From: Chitinibacter sp. GC72
GTDB taxonomy: Bacteria > Pseudomonadota > Gammaproteobacteria > Burkholderiales > Chitinibacteraceae
Direction: 5' to 3'
Assembly (NCBI RefSeq): GCF_009760905.1
Contig: NZ_VIRW01000001.1
Location: 186,001-250,000 of the forward strand
DNA length: 64,000 bases
Part shown: positions 28,473-36,451 of the stretch, one piece after another
Layout: the number at the start of each line of letters is the position of its first letter
Numbering within the stretch: position 1 is the stretch's first letter
Notes under the pieces: model-generated
Told to the model about the DNA's origin: nothing
Seen by the model: the letters and a program-made list of their open reading frames with translations, nothing else
Databases searched by the model: none
Translations under genes and position numbers: made by a program

Positions 28473-29450
28473 TTATTTGGCGCCGCCCAGCAAGGCAATC
28501 AGGGCATCAAAGCGCTGATAGTAGGATTTCTCCTGCGCCACTTTGGCCTCGGCAGTGAGCTTGGTATTAAAGGTGAGCCGGAACAGATCGTGAAATAGCT
28601 GCAAATCGGTCACCTGCCGCAGGCTGCGATTATCGGCTTTCACAAATCCCGCCAGCTGATCGGCATAGTAAAGCCTTTGTTTGGCCAGCGCTGTATTGCT
28701 GCCGGTACGACCATAATTGGTAAAAAACTGACTGACGGCGGCTTTTTGCGCAGCGGGTAAATCGCTACGCATCACCAGCGGGTCAAAGGCAAAACGGGGC
28801 GACTCCCACACCACGCGCATTTGTGAAAAATCGCGCGGGAATTTTTCTTTCAGCTGCTCAAGATCAAAGGTATTGCTCACCGCCACATCCACCTGCCCTT
28901 GCGCCAGCGCGACAAACGCACCTTCGGTACCCAGCTGCAGATTCTGTTTGAAATACTGCTCAGGCAGCACATTGCGCTTGAAAAACAGATGGTAATGCGG
29001 AATCAGATATTCGGCCGTCGTTCCCGGCTTACCACCCGCGTAGCGCAATTGCTTGGGGCGATTGAGCAAATCATCGGCGTTTTTGATCGGGCTGTTTTTC
29101 TTGACCAGCATCACGCTGCGATAATCGTTGATATTGCCCGTTTGCGACAGGCGAGCAAACACTTCGCCTTTGGCGTTTTCCACCAGATCCAGCGCCAGTT
29201 TGTTGTCCACCCGCGCGATCTGGATTTGCCCTTTTTGCATACGGCGCAGCAGCTCATCGCGATCACTGAGCACCTGGCCACGCACTTTCTGCCCGGTGGC
29301 CAGCGCCAGATCATCCAGAATCGGCTGCCAGTCCTCCAGCGTCTGATCGGCATTGCGTGACACCAGCAAACCGACATTCAGATCAGCAAAAGCCGGATTT
29401 ACGAGCAGTACCAGCAGCACAAAAAACAGGGGTGAAAATCGGTGTAACAT
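28473..29450 (-). CDS. PhnD-type periplasmic substrate-binding protein (orphan)
   Basis: 325 residues from the ATG at 29450; a TTG two codons upstream is a weaker choice. Signal peptide MLHRFSPLFFVLLVLLVNPAFA, then a type II periplasmic-binding fold of the phosphate/phosphite/phosphonate PhnD group (DLNVGLLVSRNADQTLEDWQPILDDLALATG...YAGGKPGTTAEYLIPHYHLF...GQVDVAVSNTFDLEQL). No PhnC ATPase or PhnE permease is adjacent, so it may serve a distant transporter or a sensor system. Ligand unknown. Confidence 0.88.
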   Translation of the reverse strand: MLHRFSPLFFVLLVLLVNPAFADLNVGLLVSRNADQTLEDWQPILDDLALATGQKVRGQVLSDRDELLRRMQKGQIQIARVDNKLALDLVENAKGEVFARLSQTGNINDYRSVMLVKKNSPIKNADDLLNRPKQLRYAGGKPGTTAEYLIPHYHLFFKRNVLPEQYFKQNLQLGTEGAFVALAQGQVDVAVSNTFDLEQLKEKFPRDFSQMRVVWESPRFAFDPLVMRSDLPAAQKAAVSQFFTNYGRTGSNTALAKQRLYYADQLAGFVKADNRSLRQVTDLQLFHDLFRLTFNTKLTAEAKVAQEKSYYQRFDALIALLGGAK

Positions 29451-29536
29451 CGGCAATATCCAGTCAGGCTAAATCTAAGCCTGCATCATAGTTTGCTGAT
29501 GTGACCGTTTTGTTAAAACTTTGTAAGGAAAAGCAG

Positions 29537-29725
29537 ATGCCGTATATCCATGTCCGCCTCGCAGGCGAGCTGACCCGCGAGCAAAAAAAGCAGATCGTTG
29601 AAGAAATGACCTGCACGATGGAGCGCATCGCGGGCAAGCCGCGTGAGTATGTGATTGTGAATTTTGACGAAACGCGCGAGGAAAACTGGGGCTGGGGCGG
29701 GCAATTGCTCGATGAGCTGGAATAA
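29537..29725 (+). CDS. 4-oxalocrotonate tautomerase-family enzyme
   Basis: 62 residues from the ATG at 29537 with AAGGA at good spacing. The mature protein would begin with the catalytic Pro1 (MPYIHVRLAGELTREQKKQ). The length and YVIVNFDETREENWGWGG pattern fit the small tautomerase family, which acts as a hexamer on enol/keto substrates. Substrate unknown; Arg/Trp in the ending are family-typical. Single gene. Confidence 0.9.
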   Translation: MPYIHVRLAGELTREQKKQIVEEMTCTMERIAGKPREYVIVNFDETREENWGWGGQLLDELE

Positions 29726-29778
29726 GGCGCCTGACCTGCGACGATCACAACATCACAAGCCAGGCGGGCAAGGTCAGA

Positions 29779-30864
29779 CTAGCGCTTCACCTTGCCAATT
29801 TTGATGCTCATCGCGGGCGCGAGGTCTTTTTCCAGCACGTCGGCCAGCCGGTTGGCGGCAACAACGATTTGCCGCGCCTGCGCATTGCTCAGCGCCTTAT
29901 CGTTTGCTGGCAAGGCAGCTTCCAGCGCCTTGAGCGCGTTATCGATCAGCGTCCAGCGCGGCTGATCTTCGCGGCTCAGCATAAAATCATCAAGCCCGAT
30001 GGCGCGTGGCTCGCCGGTGAGCAAAGCGCGCAAACCTGCCACATTGGCCTTGAGCGCTGGCACCGTCGCGCCTGCGCGCTGATCAAGCCATTGCGGCTGG
30101 TGCAAGCCGACTTTATGCTCCAGATCGCGCGCGCCTTCGATCATGCGGTTGAATAATTGTGTCTGGTAGGTGCGCGGATAGCTCATATCGTAGGCGACGC
30201 CACGGCTGAGCCCCTGCCAAGCCCGGCGCAAGGTTTCGGCCTGATAGGCCACCACCTGAGTTTGCCAGACCAGATAGCTGCACGCCGCAGCCGGGCGCAA
30301 GCGCTCAATACTCTGGGTAGGTTTATCGGTGTAGAGCAGGGACTCTATGGCTTTAAAGCCAATACCCCATGCGGGCAGCTTGGTCGCTTCAAATGCAGCC
30401 TGCCCATCGACCATGTCCTTGCTGGTTTGCAATGGGATTAAGGTCAGAATCTGCGCGGGCGACTGCGCCTGGCCTTCCATCACGCGGCCGACTTCGGGCT
30501 CGGCGCTCGGGCCCAGCGGAGCAATTTCAATCGTGCGCCACGCCAGCAGCGTATTGACGTACTGCGCCTGCATCGCCGCAAAAGTACCAGTGGCGGGCGC
30601 CGCACAGAAAGCCCGGCTGGCGGTAGACAAGGCCGCGCTGGCCTGCGCCAGCTGCTGATGCGCGGGCAATAAAATATCGTTCAGCTGCGAGCGGGTAAAA
30701 TCCATCGCGGAAATCCGCTTCACGGCCTCAACAGCTGAAGCGTCGGACGCGTCCGCGCCGCCATCGGCCTGTGCCGTCATTGCTACTCCAGCCGCCAGCA
30801 AGGCCACAGAAAGCGGCCCCACGGTCAATGGCTTACACACCCACTTATTCATCCACTTGCTCAT
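29779..30864 (-). CDS. Imelysin-family periplasmic protein, atypical motif
   Basis: 361 residues from the ATG at 30864 (GGAG upstream); a much longer frame upstream is not supported. Signal peptide ending near VAMTAQA. The imelysin/insulin-cleaving-membrane-protease fold is suggested by ALLAWRTIEIAPLGPSAEP, FKAIESLLYTDKP and AYDMSYPRTYQTQLFNRMIEGARDLEHKVG. Relatives (imelysin, IrpA, EfeO) function in iron uptake. The usual GxHxxE motif reads GFKAIE here, so the His is replaced by Lys and any metal site may be altered. Divergent from the following membrane protein. Confidence 0.8.
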   Translation of the reverse strand: MSKWMNKWVCKPLTVGPLSVALLAAGVAMTAQADGGADASDASAVEAVKRISAMDFTRSQLNDILLPAHQQLAQASAALSTASRAFCAAPATGTFAAMQAQYVNTLLAWRTIEIAPLGPSAEPEVGRVMEGQAQSPAQILTLIPLQTSKDMVDGQAAFEATKLPAWGIGFKAIESLLYTDKPTQSIERLRPAAACSYLVWQTQVVAYQAETLRRAWQGLSRGVAYDMSYPRTYQTQLFNRMIEGARDLEHKVGLHQPQWLDQRAGATVPALKANVAGLRALLTGEPRAIGLDDFMLSREDQPRWTLIDNALKALEAALPANDKALSNAQARQIVVAANRLADVLEKDLAPAMSIKIGKVKR

Positions 30865-31055
30865 TGCTATCGTCTCCATTTTTATGCGGTATTGATAACA
30901 CGATGGCCGCAAAACAGGAAGCCACTTGTACGCCGCCCGTCCCGCTCTGCGACAAAAACACCGGAGAAAAGCGCGCCAGCGCCGCTTACCGGCTTGCTTT
31001 ATATGCACTTTCCCGTAACATTGCCCGCCATTGAAACTGCATTTGGAATACTGCA

Positions 31056-31436
31056 ATGGCTTTTTACTTCCGTCCGGATGATGTCCCAGAACTAGCGGGT
31101 TTAAGCAGTTGGGAACAGCGCGTACTGATGCGCGGCACTTTCCTGCGCGAGCGGGCCATTTCCACCGTGGTGTTGCTGCTGGCCGTGCTGGGCAGCGTGC
31201 AATTTGTGATCAACCCGCTGATTGAAAAGTTCCTGCCCACCGTGCGCACCGACAATATGGTTTACGCCGCCATTCTAGTGGTCTGGCTGCTGCTACTGAT
31301 GAAAGCGCGCGACATTATTCTGATGAATCAGCTGCGCCCGAAATTTGCCGCCAAACGCGCCGAACAAAAAGCCGCTGAAATCGCCAAGCTTGAAGCTGAG
31401 CGCGCGGCGCAAGCTGAAAAACCGGCTGCTGAATAA
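31056..31436 (+). CDS. Small membrane protein with charged C-terminal helix
   Basis: 126 residues, family not recognised. Two hydrophobic segments (about 36-55 and 68-82) and a C-terminal Ala/Glu/Lys-rich helix (about 95-126) that could form a coiled coil. It lies 66 bp before proS on the same strand and may be read through into it. Confidence 0.7.
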   Translation: MAFYFRPDDVPELAGLSSWEQRVLMRGTFLRERAISTVVLLLAVLGSVQFVINPLIEKFLPTVRTDNMVYAAILVVWLLLLMKARDIILMNQLRPKFAAKRAEQKAAEIAKLEAERAAQAEKPAAE

Positions 31437-31502
31437 TCAGCGTAAATCGGCTAAAATAGCCGGCTTCATTTGAGCTAGCTCTACTTCACTGGATCACGCA
31501 CT

Positions 31503-33218
31503 ATGCGCACATCGCAATTATTCATTTCGACTTTAAAAGAAGCGCCTTCCGAGGCCGAATTACTATCGCACAAGCTGATGCTGCGCGCGGGCTTGATCAA
31601 ACGTTTGGGCTCAGGTCTGTATACGTGGATGCCGCTGGGCTTGCGTATTTTGCGCAAAGTCGAAGCGGTCGTGCGCGAAGAAATGAATCGCGCGGGTGCG
31701 CAAGAATTGCTGATGCCAGCGGTGCAACCGGCTGAACTGTGGCAAGAAACCGGCCGTTGGGACGTGTTTGGCCCACAAATGCTGAAAATCACCGACCGCC
31801 ACGAACGCAGCTTCTGCTTTGGCCCCACGCACGAAGAAGTCATTACCGACATCGCGCGCTCGGAAATCAAAAGCTACAAACAATTGCCGGTGAATTTCTA
31901 CCAAGTACAAACCAAATTCCGCGACGAAATCCGCCCACGTTTTGGCGTAATGCGCGCGCGCGAATTTATGATGAAAGACGCGTACTCATTCCACGCGGAT
32001 CTGGATTCACTGAAAGCCACTTACGACGTAATGTACGGCGCATACTCCAAGGTGTTTAGCCGTCTAGGCCTTAAATTCCGTGCTGTTGCAGCCGATACTG
32101 GCGCAATTGGCGGCGATGGCTCGCACGAATTCCACGTTCTAGCCGACGCCGGTGAAGACTTGCTCGCCTACTGCCCAACTAGCGACTACGCGGCGAACGT
32201 TGAATTAGCGGAAGCCTTCGCACCCGCCGCACCACGCGCAGCTGCGGCGCAAGCAATGACCGAAGTGGATACGCCAAAACAAACCGCGTGCGAAGACGTT
32301 GCCGCCTTGCTCGGCATCGGCATTGACAGCACAGTAAAAGCGATTGCTTTGGTCACGACGGCGGGCGAATTCGTCTTGGCGCTGCTACGTGGCGACCATA
32401 ATCTGAACGAAGTGAAAATCAGCAAAGTCGCAGGCATGATGGACTTCCGCTTCGCCACTGAAGAAGAAATTCGCAGCAATCTAAACTGCCCACCCGGCTT
32501 TATCGGCCCCGTTGGTATCAATACGAATATTCGTGTGATTGCCGACCGTACCGTAGCCGCGATGAGCGACTTTGTGTGCGGCGCGAATAAACCGAAATTG
32601 CACTTGTCAGGCGTGAACTTCGGTCGCGACCTGCCAGAACCGCATGTGGTGGCCGACATCCGTAATGTCGTGAACGGCGACGTGTGCCCAGACGGCAAAG
32701 GCGGCGTGTTGGAATTGTGCCGCGGTATCGAAGTCGGCCATATTTTCCAATTGCGCACCAAGTATTCCGAAGCAATGAATTGCACGTTCCTGAACGAGCA
32801 AAACACGCTGACGCCAATGGAAATGGGCTGCTACGGCATCGGCGTATCGCGCATTGTGGGCGCCGCGATCGAGCAAAACCACGACGCGCGCGGCATTATC
32901 TGGCCAGCAGCAATGGCACCGTTTGCGGTGGCCATCGTCGCAGTGGGTTACCACAAATCGGAAGCCGTTAAAGCGGCGGCGGATCAAATGTACGCGGACT
33001 TTACCGCTGCAGGCATCGACGTCTTGCTCGATGATCGCAACGAGCGTCCAGGCTCGATGTTTGCCGACATGGAATTGATCGGCATTCCACATCGCGTGAC
33101 AATTGGCGACAAAGCCTTGGCCAATGGTGAAGTTGAATACGTGGCACGCCGCGCAGGTGAAATGCAGAAAGTCGCATTTGGCGAAGCATTGGGCTTTATC
33201 AAGTCGCAGCTGGTATAA
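31503..33218 (+). CDS. proS: Prolyl-tRNA synthetase
   Basis: 571 residues, bacterial ProRS with the editing insertion (about 225-405) between class II motifs 2 and 3. Motif 2 region [23 protein letters not shown] and motif 3 [17 protein letters not shown] are intact. It charges tRNA-Pro and hydrolyses mischarged Ala-tRNA-Pro. Start [19 protein letters not shown] at 31503 is standard. Terminated by a hairpin that belongs to the dispersed palindrome family. Confidence 0.98.
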   Translation: MRTSQLFISTLKEAPSEAELLSHKLMLRAGLIKRLGSGLYTWMPLGLRILRKVEAVVREEMNRAGAQELLMPAVQPAELWQETGRWDVFGPQMLKITDRHERSFCFGPTHEEVITDIARSEIKSYKQLPVNFYQVQTKFRDEIRPRFGVMRAREFMMKDAYSFHADLDSLKATYDVMYGAYSKVFSRLGLKFRAVAADTGAIGGDGSHEFHVLADAGEDLLAYCPTSDYAANVELAEAFAPAAPRAAAAQAMTEVDTPKQTACEDVAALLGIGIDSTVKAIALVTTAGEFVLALLRGDHNLNEVKISKVAGMMDFRFATEEEIRSNLNCPPGFIGPVGINTNIRVIADRTVAAMSDFVCGANKPKLHLSGVNFGRDLPEPHVVADIRNVVNGDVCPDGKGGVLELCRGIEVGHIFQLRTKYSEAMNCTFLNEQNTLTPMEMGCYGIGVSRIVGAAIEQNHDARGIIWPAAMAPFAVAIVAVGYHKSEAVKAAADQMYADFTAAGIDVLLDDRNERPGSMFADMELIGIPHRVTIGDKALANGEVEYVARRAGEMQKVAFGEALGFIKSQLV

Positions 33219-33235
33219 GTCGTCAATTAGACTTA

Positions 33236-33298
33236 GATAGGGTATTCCCCCGTAGAGCATCTTTTATGAGGCCTGCGGAGGAATACCCATTTTTTATT
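33236..33298 (+). terminator. proS terminator formed by dispersed palindromic element 6
   Basis: Arms GGGTATTCC (33240-33248) and GGAATACCC (33280-33288) with further pairing of CCGT/GCGG, followed by ATTTTTTATTATT. The termini match the GGGTAT...ATACCC family, so this copy seems to work as a terminator. Confidence 0.7.
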
Positions 33299-33346
33299 AT
33301 TACAAGGGTGCACTAAGCGCAACGAATTGCACCATATTTTGCGCTT

Positions 33347-33581
33347 GCCTGCTGCCGCAGGCGATAAACCGGCATTCGAACACTGATTCACATTGCAGCT
33401 ATCCCATTGCAGCTATCCAACGGAGTGGGCTGCTATGCGCCGCAGCACTGACTTCTATTGCTGTGCCAAAAGAAGATAAGCAAGAGAAGCTGCCCCCGTA
33501 TCTGTGCGGATTATCCCGCGTAAAAGCCAAATCAAACGTGTGAAAACCCACAGTGTTTGCGCACCAAAATGCATGAACACC
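33347..33581. repeat. Repeat-bearing gap upstream of the carbonic anhydrase
   Basis: The 470-bp gap 33299-33775 holds no gene I can support. It contains GCCTGCTGCCGCAGGCGATA at 33347 (motif also at 34711, 35674 and 35809). A segment 33519-33581 with GTGTGAAAA...TTTGCGCACCAAAATGCA recurs almost unchanged at 35148-35216. Confidence 0.65.
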
Positions 33582-33775
33582 AGCAGGAGCCGTGCCAAGT
33601 GTGAGTTCGACCACACTCAGCGACCTAGCTGCTCATGTAGCGGGATTTTTGCTGTAGAAGATGTGAACTTTGTAAGCCTCAGTTTTACAAAGTGCAGGCT
33701 GCCCAGCGCTATTGAGCGTGCGGATGGCGCCAACAATACTAAAGTAATAACTTTCTGCTTAAGATGGAATTAAAT

Positions 33776-34510
33776 ATGAAACACACCCAGATTTTTAAGG
33801 CGATTGCCCTGTCGACCGTACTCGCGATCGGCAGCGTTCATGCTGCAGATGATAAAGCAGCGCCTGTTAAACCCGAGCCGTATGCACTAGGCAAAACATT
33901 GACTAAATCAGTGCAAGCCAGCATTACGCCAGCTCAGGCAATCGAAATTCTGCAAGCCGGCAATGTACGCTTTGCGAGCGGTCAGTCTTACCAGTACGAT
34001 CTCAAAAAACAAATTAAACAAACCGGCCTGGGCCAGTATCCACTGGCCAGCGTCGTTGCGTGTATTGATTCACGCTCGGCACCAGAGCAGGTGTTTAACA
34101 CTGGTGTCGGCGAGGTTTTCGCGGCTAGAGTCGCAGGCAATACGGTGAATGAAGATATTCTGGGCAGCTTGGAGTTTGCATCCAAAGTGGCTGGCGCACG
34201 GGCTATCGTCGTACTGGGGCATACCTCATGTGGTGCAATCAAAGGTGCGTGTGATGGCGTGAAGCTGGGCAACTTAACGGGCTTGCTGGAAAAATTTATG
34301 CCCGCTGTGAAAGCGACTAAAACCGATGGCGAGCGTAATTCGAAGAACCATGCTTTTGTTCACGATGTGACTGAAACCAATGTGGCGCAAACGATAGAAA
34401 AAATTCGCATGATGAGCCCCGTTTTGAAAGAAATGGAAGACAAAGGCGAGATCAAAATCGTGGGTGCGATGCTCGATGTATCAACCGGCAAGGTCGAGTG
34501 GTTAAAATAA
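33776..34510 (+). CDS. Periplasmic beta-class carbonic anhydrase
   Basis: 244 residues from the second ATG (33776), which gives a cleaner signal peptide (MKHTQIFKAIALSTVLAIGSVHAA); an in-frame ATG at 33764 adds four residues. Zinc and active-site residues of beta-CA: Cys96, Asp98, Arg100 in ACIDSRS and His149, Cys152 in LGHTSCGAIKGAC. The enzyme interconverts CO2 and bicarbonate; export to the periplasm is less common than cytosolic location. It is isolated between repeat-rich gaps of about 0.5 and 0.8 kb. Confidence 0.92.
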   Translation: MKHTQIFKAIALSTVLAIGSVHAADDKAAPVKPEPYALGKTLTKSVQASITPAQAIEILQAGNVRFASGQSYQYDLKKQIKQTGLGQYPLASVVACIDSRSAPEQVFNTGVGEVFAARVAGNTVNEDILGSLEFASKVAGARAIVVLGHTSCGAIKGACDGVKLGNLTGLLEKFMPAVKATKTDGERNSKNHAFVHDVTETNVAQTIEKIRMMSPVLKEMEDKGEIKIVGAMLDVSTGKVEWLK

Positions 34511-34644
34511 ATTACAGCAGCAGATGATCAAAACCCCGCGTGCGGGTAACCCCGCTCCCCCCTTCCGCGCGGGGAAGGCGTCATGAAAACTTTCCGCCAA
34601 CGACGCATAAAACCCTACTTGGCTACGTGATTTATGCGGCTTCG

Positions 34645-34734
34645 CCGCGATGTTTGATGCGCGTTCCACCGCGCGGGCAGGTAGGGGGCTTTGGCTGCAC
34701 CCCAAGCATAGCCTGCTGGCGCAGGCGGTAAACC
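34645..34734. repeat. Degenerate inverted fragment of the long repeat plus GCCTGCTGGCGCAGGC motif
   Basis: CGCGATGTTTGATGCGCGTTC...GCGCGGGCAGG...CTGCACCCCAAGC reads like the reverse complement of the 3' half of the 34731/35995 repeat with deletions. It is followed by GCCTGCTGGCGCAGGCGGTA (34711), one of several copies of that motif. Confidence 0.5.
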
Positions 34735-34791
34735 TCGCCATGACTTTTCCAAGGGGCGCGTCTCCACCGGCAATCCCTTCTAACTTACTAC

Positions 34792-34858
34792 GGGGTATAT
34801 CAAGCAAAGCGAGAAGGAAATTGACCTACAGAGCAACACATGGGTATGTATATGCGAT
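34792..34858. repeat. Dispersed element 7, GGGGTATATC variant
   Basis: Begins GGGGTATATCAAGC and ends GAGCAACACATGGGTATGTATATG. Same end type as the element at 9825. Lies inside the long repeat copy 1. Confidence 0.5.
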
Positions 34859-35073
34859 AGTCGTTGGTCTGACCAACTCCCCTTGCAGCAGCGCCGAGCG
34901 AGGCATGCCGTAGCTTGGCGGTTTACCGCCTTAGCGCAGGCTATGCCCTTGGGGTAAACAAGCGGCCAGGGGGATCGGCGGGCTCTGTTTTGTTAAAGCC
35001 CGCCGCCTTGCCGATTGTCCGCAGCGAGGGCATCGGCGAAGCCGACGTAGATGCCGGGGCTGCTTTGGGGTGC

Positions 35074-35101
35074 AGGGGTATTTGCAGAAGCAAATACCCC
35101 T
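35074..35101. repeat. Perfect hairpin in repeat copy 1
   Basis: AGGGGTATTTGC - AGAA - GCAAATACCCCT, 12-bp stem with a 4-nt loop. The arms start and end like the dispersed GGGGTAT family. An identical hairpin is at 36290-36317. Confidence 0.85.
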
Positions 35102-35147
35102 TCCCGTCCGCGCGGCGGAACGCGCATTGACAACATCGCGCCAGCGG

Positions 35148-35216
35148 CGCACAAAACCAAATCAACGTAGGGTGTGAAAATCCCACAGGATTTGCGCACC
35201 AAAATGCAAGAACACC
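35148..35216. repeat. Second copy of the 33519-33581 repeat
   Basis: CAAATCAACGTAGGGTGTGAAAATCCCACAGG-type sequence leading into TTTGCGCACCAAAATGCA. It matches 33519-33581 with few differences and directly follows long repeat copy 1. Confidence 0.7.
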
Positions 35217-35313
35217 GAAAAAAGAGCTGTCCGCGTGCGCAAATCAAGATTTGTACACCCTACTCGGCCCCATCTGGGCTGGAGTGCCAAGCGCGCCGAC
35301 ACCCCAATATTGG

Positions 35314-35571
35314 CTAGCGGGGCTTGTACTGTCCCGGCGCATAGGCGCGGCAGATCTCGGGTGAGCGCAGCGCCAGATGTTTAGTCGCCCGCCCACTCGT
35401 GCGCGCCCGCCACAGCCGAAAACTACCGCTCTTTAATTCGGCGCGCATCAGCCGGATGAGCTGCGGTTGATTGAGGCCATACAAACGCTCAATCGCCTCA
35501 AACGGCGTACGGTCTTCCCACGCCATCTCAATAATTCGTGACACATCGCTAGGGCTGAAAGTATGCGCCAT
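35314..35571 (-). CDS. DUF2805 / TIGR03643 family protein
   Basis: 85 residues. The family pattern is clear: FSPSDVSRIIEMAWEDRTPFEAI...YGLNQPQLIRLMR...KSGSFRLWRARTSGRATKH. Probably a small helical, perhaps nucleic-acid-binding protein; function unknown. In other bacteria such genes are often found near photolyases and flavoproteins, as I recall; here it is 25 kb from the photorepair operon. GGAGG is seven bases before the ATG. Flanked on both sides by repeat-rich gaps. Confidence 0.88.
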   Translation of the reverse strand: MAHTFSPSDVSRIIEMAWEDRTPFEAIERLYGLNQPQLIRLMRAELKSGSFRLWRARTSGRATKHLALRSPEICRAYAPGQYKPR

Positions 35572-35994
35572 CGCAGCACCTCCACATCAAAGATGCGGCA
35601 ATTTTAGCCCATGCGGCGTGGAAAACGTCAACCCGTGGCGGCAAGGCCCCAATTGCATTTTTACGATTGCATGGCCTGCTGCGCAGGCGGCAAACCGGCG
35701 GCTTCCCCGGCAATACGACGCGGAAACCCGTTGCGCGGCGCATAAATCAGGTTTTATGCAGCTGCGCCGTACAGGTAAGACTTTGCTTACATTTTTCATG
35801 ATTGCATAGCCTGCTGCGCAGGCGATAAACCGGCGGTTTCGCCCGCCGGACGAGTTAGGGGTGGGTCTTGCCCCACCCCTAACAACCCCTGCGCGCCCGA
35901 TCGCCGCGAAACCCCGCTTGAAAAAGCCACGGCGAGGCGCCGCTACAACTCGCGTTGCGCTAACGTCGCAACGCTCAAACACGACGCGGCTTAA
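35572..35994. repeat. Repeat-rich gap with tandem-like direct repeats and hairpins
   Basis: Two direct repeats, 35658-35700 and 35790-35836, share TTTTT..GATTGCAT.GCCTGCTGCGCAGGCG and (C/T)AAACCGGCGG. They are followed by hairpins CCGGCGG/CCGCCGG and TTAGGGGTGGG/CCCACCCCTAA (35855-35882). No coding region is evident. Confidence 0.65.
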
Positions 35995-36057
35995 AACCTC
36001 GCCATGACTTTTTCAAACGGCGCTGCTCCACGGGCAATCCGTTCTAATTAAAAGCAA

Positions 36058-36121
36058 GGGTATATCAACCAAAAGCAATCTGGCATTTAACTTCAGAGCA
36101 ATACAAAGGCAGGTATATGTC
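36058..36121. repeat. Dispersed element 8, GGGTATATC variant
   Basis: GGGTATATCAACCAAAAG...GAGCAATACAAAGGCAGGTATATG. Counterpart of the 34792 element within long repeat copy 2; the ATGGGTATGTAT end is altered. Confidence 0.45.
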
Positions 36122-36289
36122 GCGATGACTGGTCTAGGGCTTGAACTCCCCTGCATCAGCGCCGAGCGAGGAACAAGCGGCAAGGGGTTTCGGCGGGCTC
36201 TGTTTTGTTAAAGCCCGCCGCCTTGCCGATTGTCCGCAGCGAGGGCATCGGCGAAGCCGACGCGGATGCCGGGGGCTGCTTTGGGGTGC

Positions 36290-36317
36290 AGGGGTATTTG
36301 CAGAAGCAAATACCCCT
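36290..36317. repeat. Perfect hairpin in repeat copy 2
   Basis: AGGGGTATTTGC - AGAA - GCAAATACCCCT, identical to 35074-35101. Confidence 0.85.
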
Positions 36318-36451
36318 GCCCGTCAGCGCGGCGGAACGCGCATTGAAAACATCGCGCCAACGGCGCATAAAACAAAACCGCCAGAATTAATCCAGCGGTT
36401 TATTTGTCGCGGTAAACGTTGGGCTACGCAAGCTTGGCTCAACCTACGGTG

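Larger units (their letters stand above)
34731..35154. repeat. Long intergenic repeat, copy 1 (about 425 bp)
   Basis: Collinear with 35995-36368: AACCTCGCCATGACTTTT at the left, a GGGTATATC element in the middle, and a nearly identical right part (34976-35154 versus 36191-36368). This copy has about 50 bp extra near 34904-34957, including an inverted GGCGGTTTACCGCC...GCGCAGGC piece. No protein is encoded. The gap 34511-35313 holds nothing else that I recognise. Confidence 0.8.
35995..36368. repeat. Long intergenic repeat, copy 2 (about 375 bp)
   Basis: Second copy of 34731-35154 in the same orientation, with the element GGGTATATCAACC at 36058 and the identical hairpin at 36290-36317. It ends just before the AT-rich DUF4238 gene. 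Confidence 0.8.

Noticed and set aside
33300-36450. CRISPR array or integron cassette array in the repeat-rich region
   Set aside because: Repeats are of several unrelated types with irregular spacing; there are no regular spacers, no cas genes, no integrase and no attC-like series.
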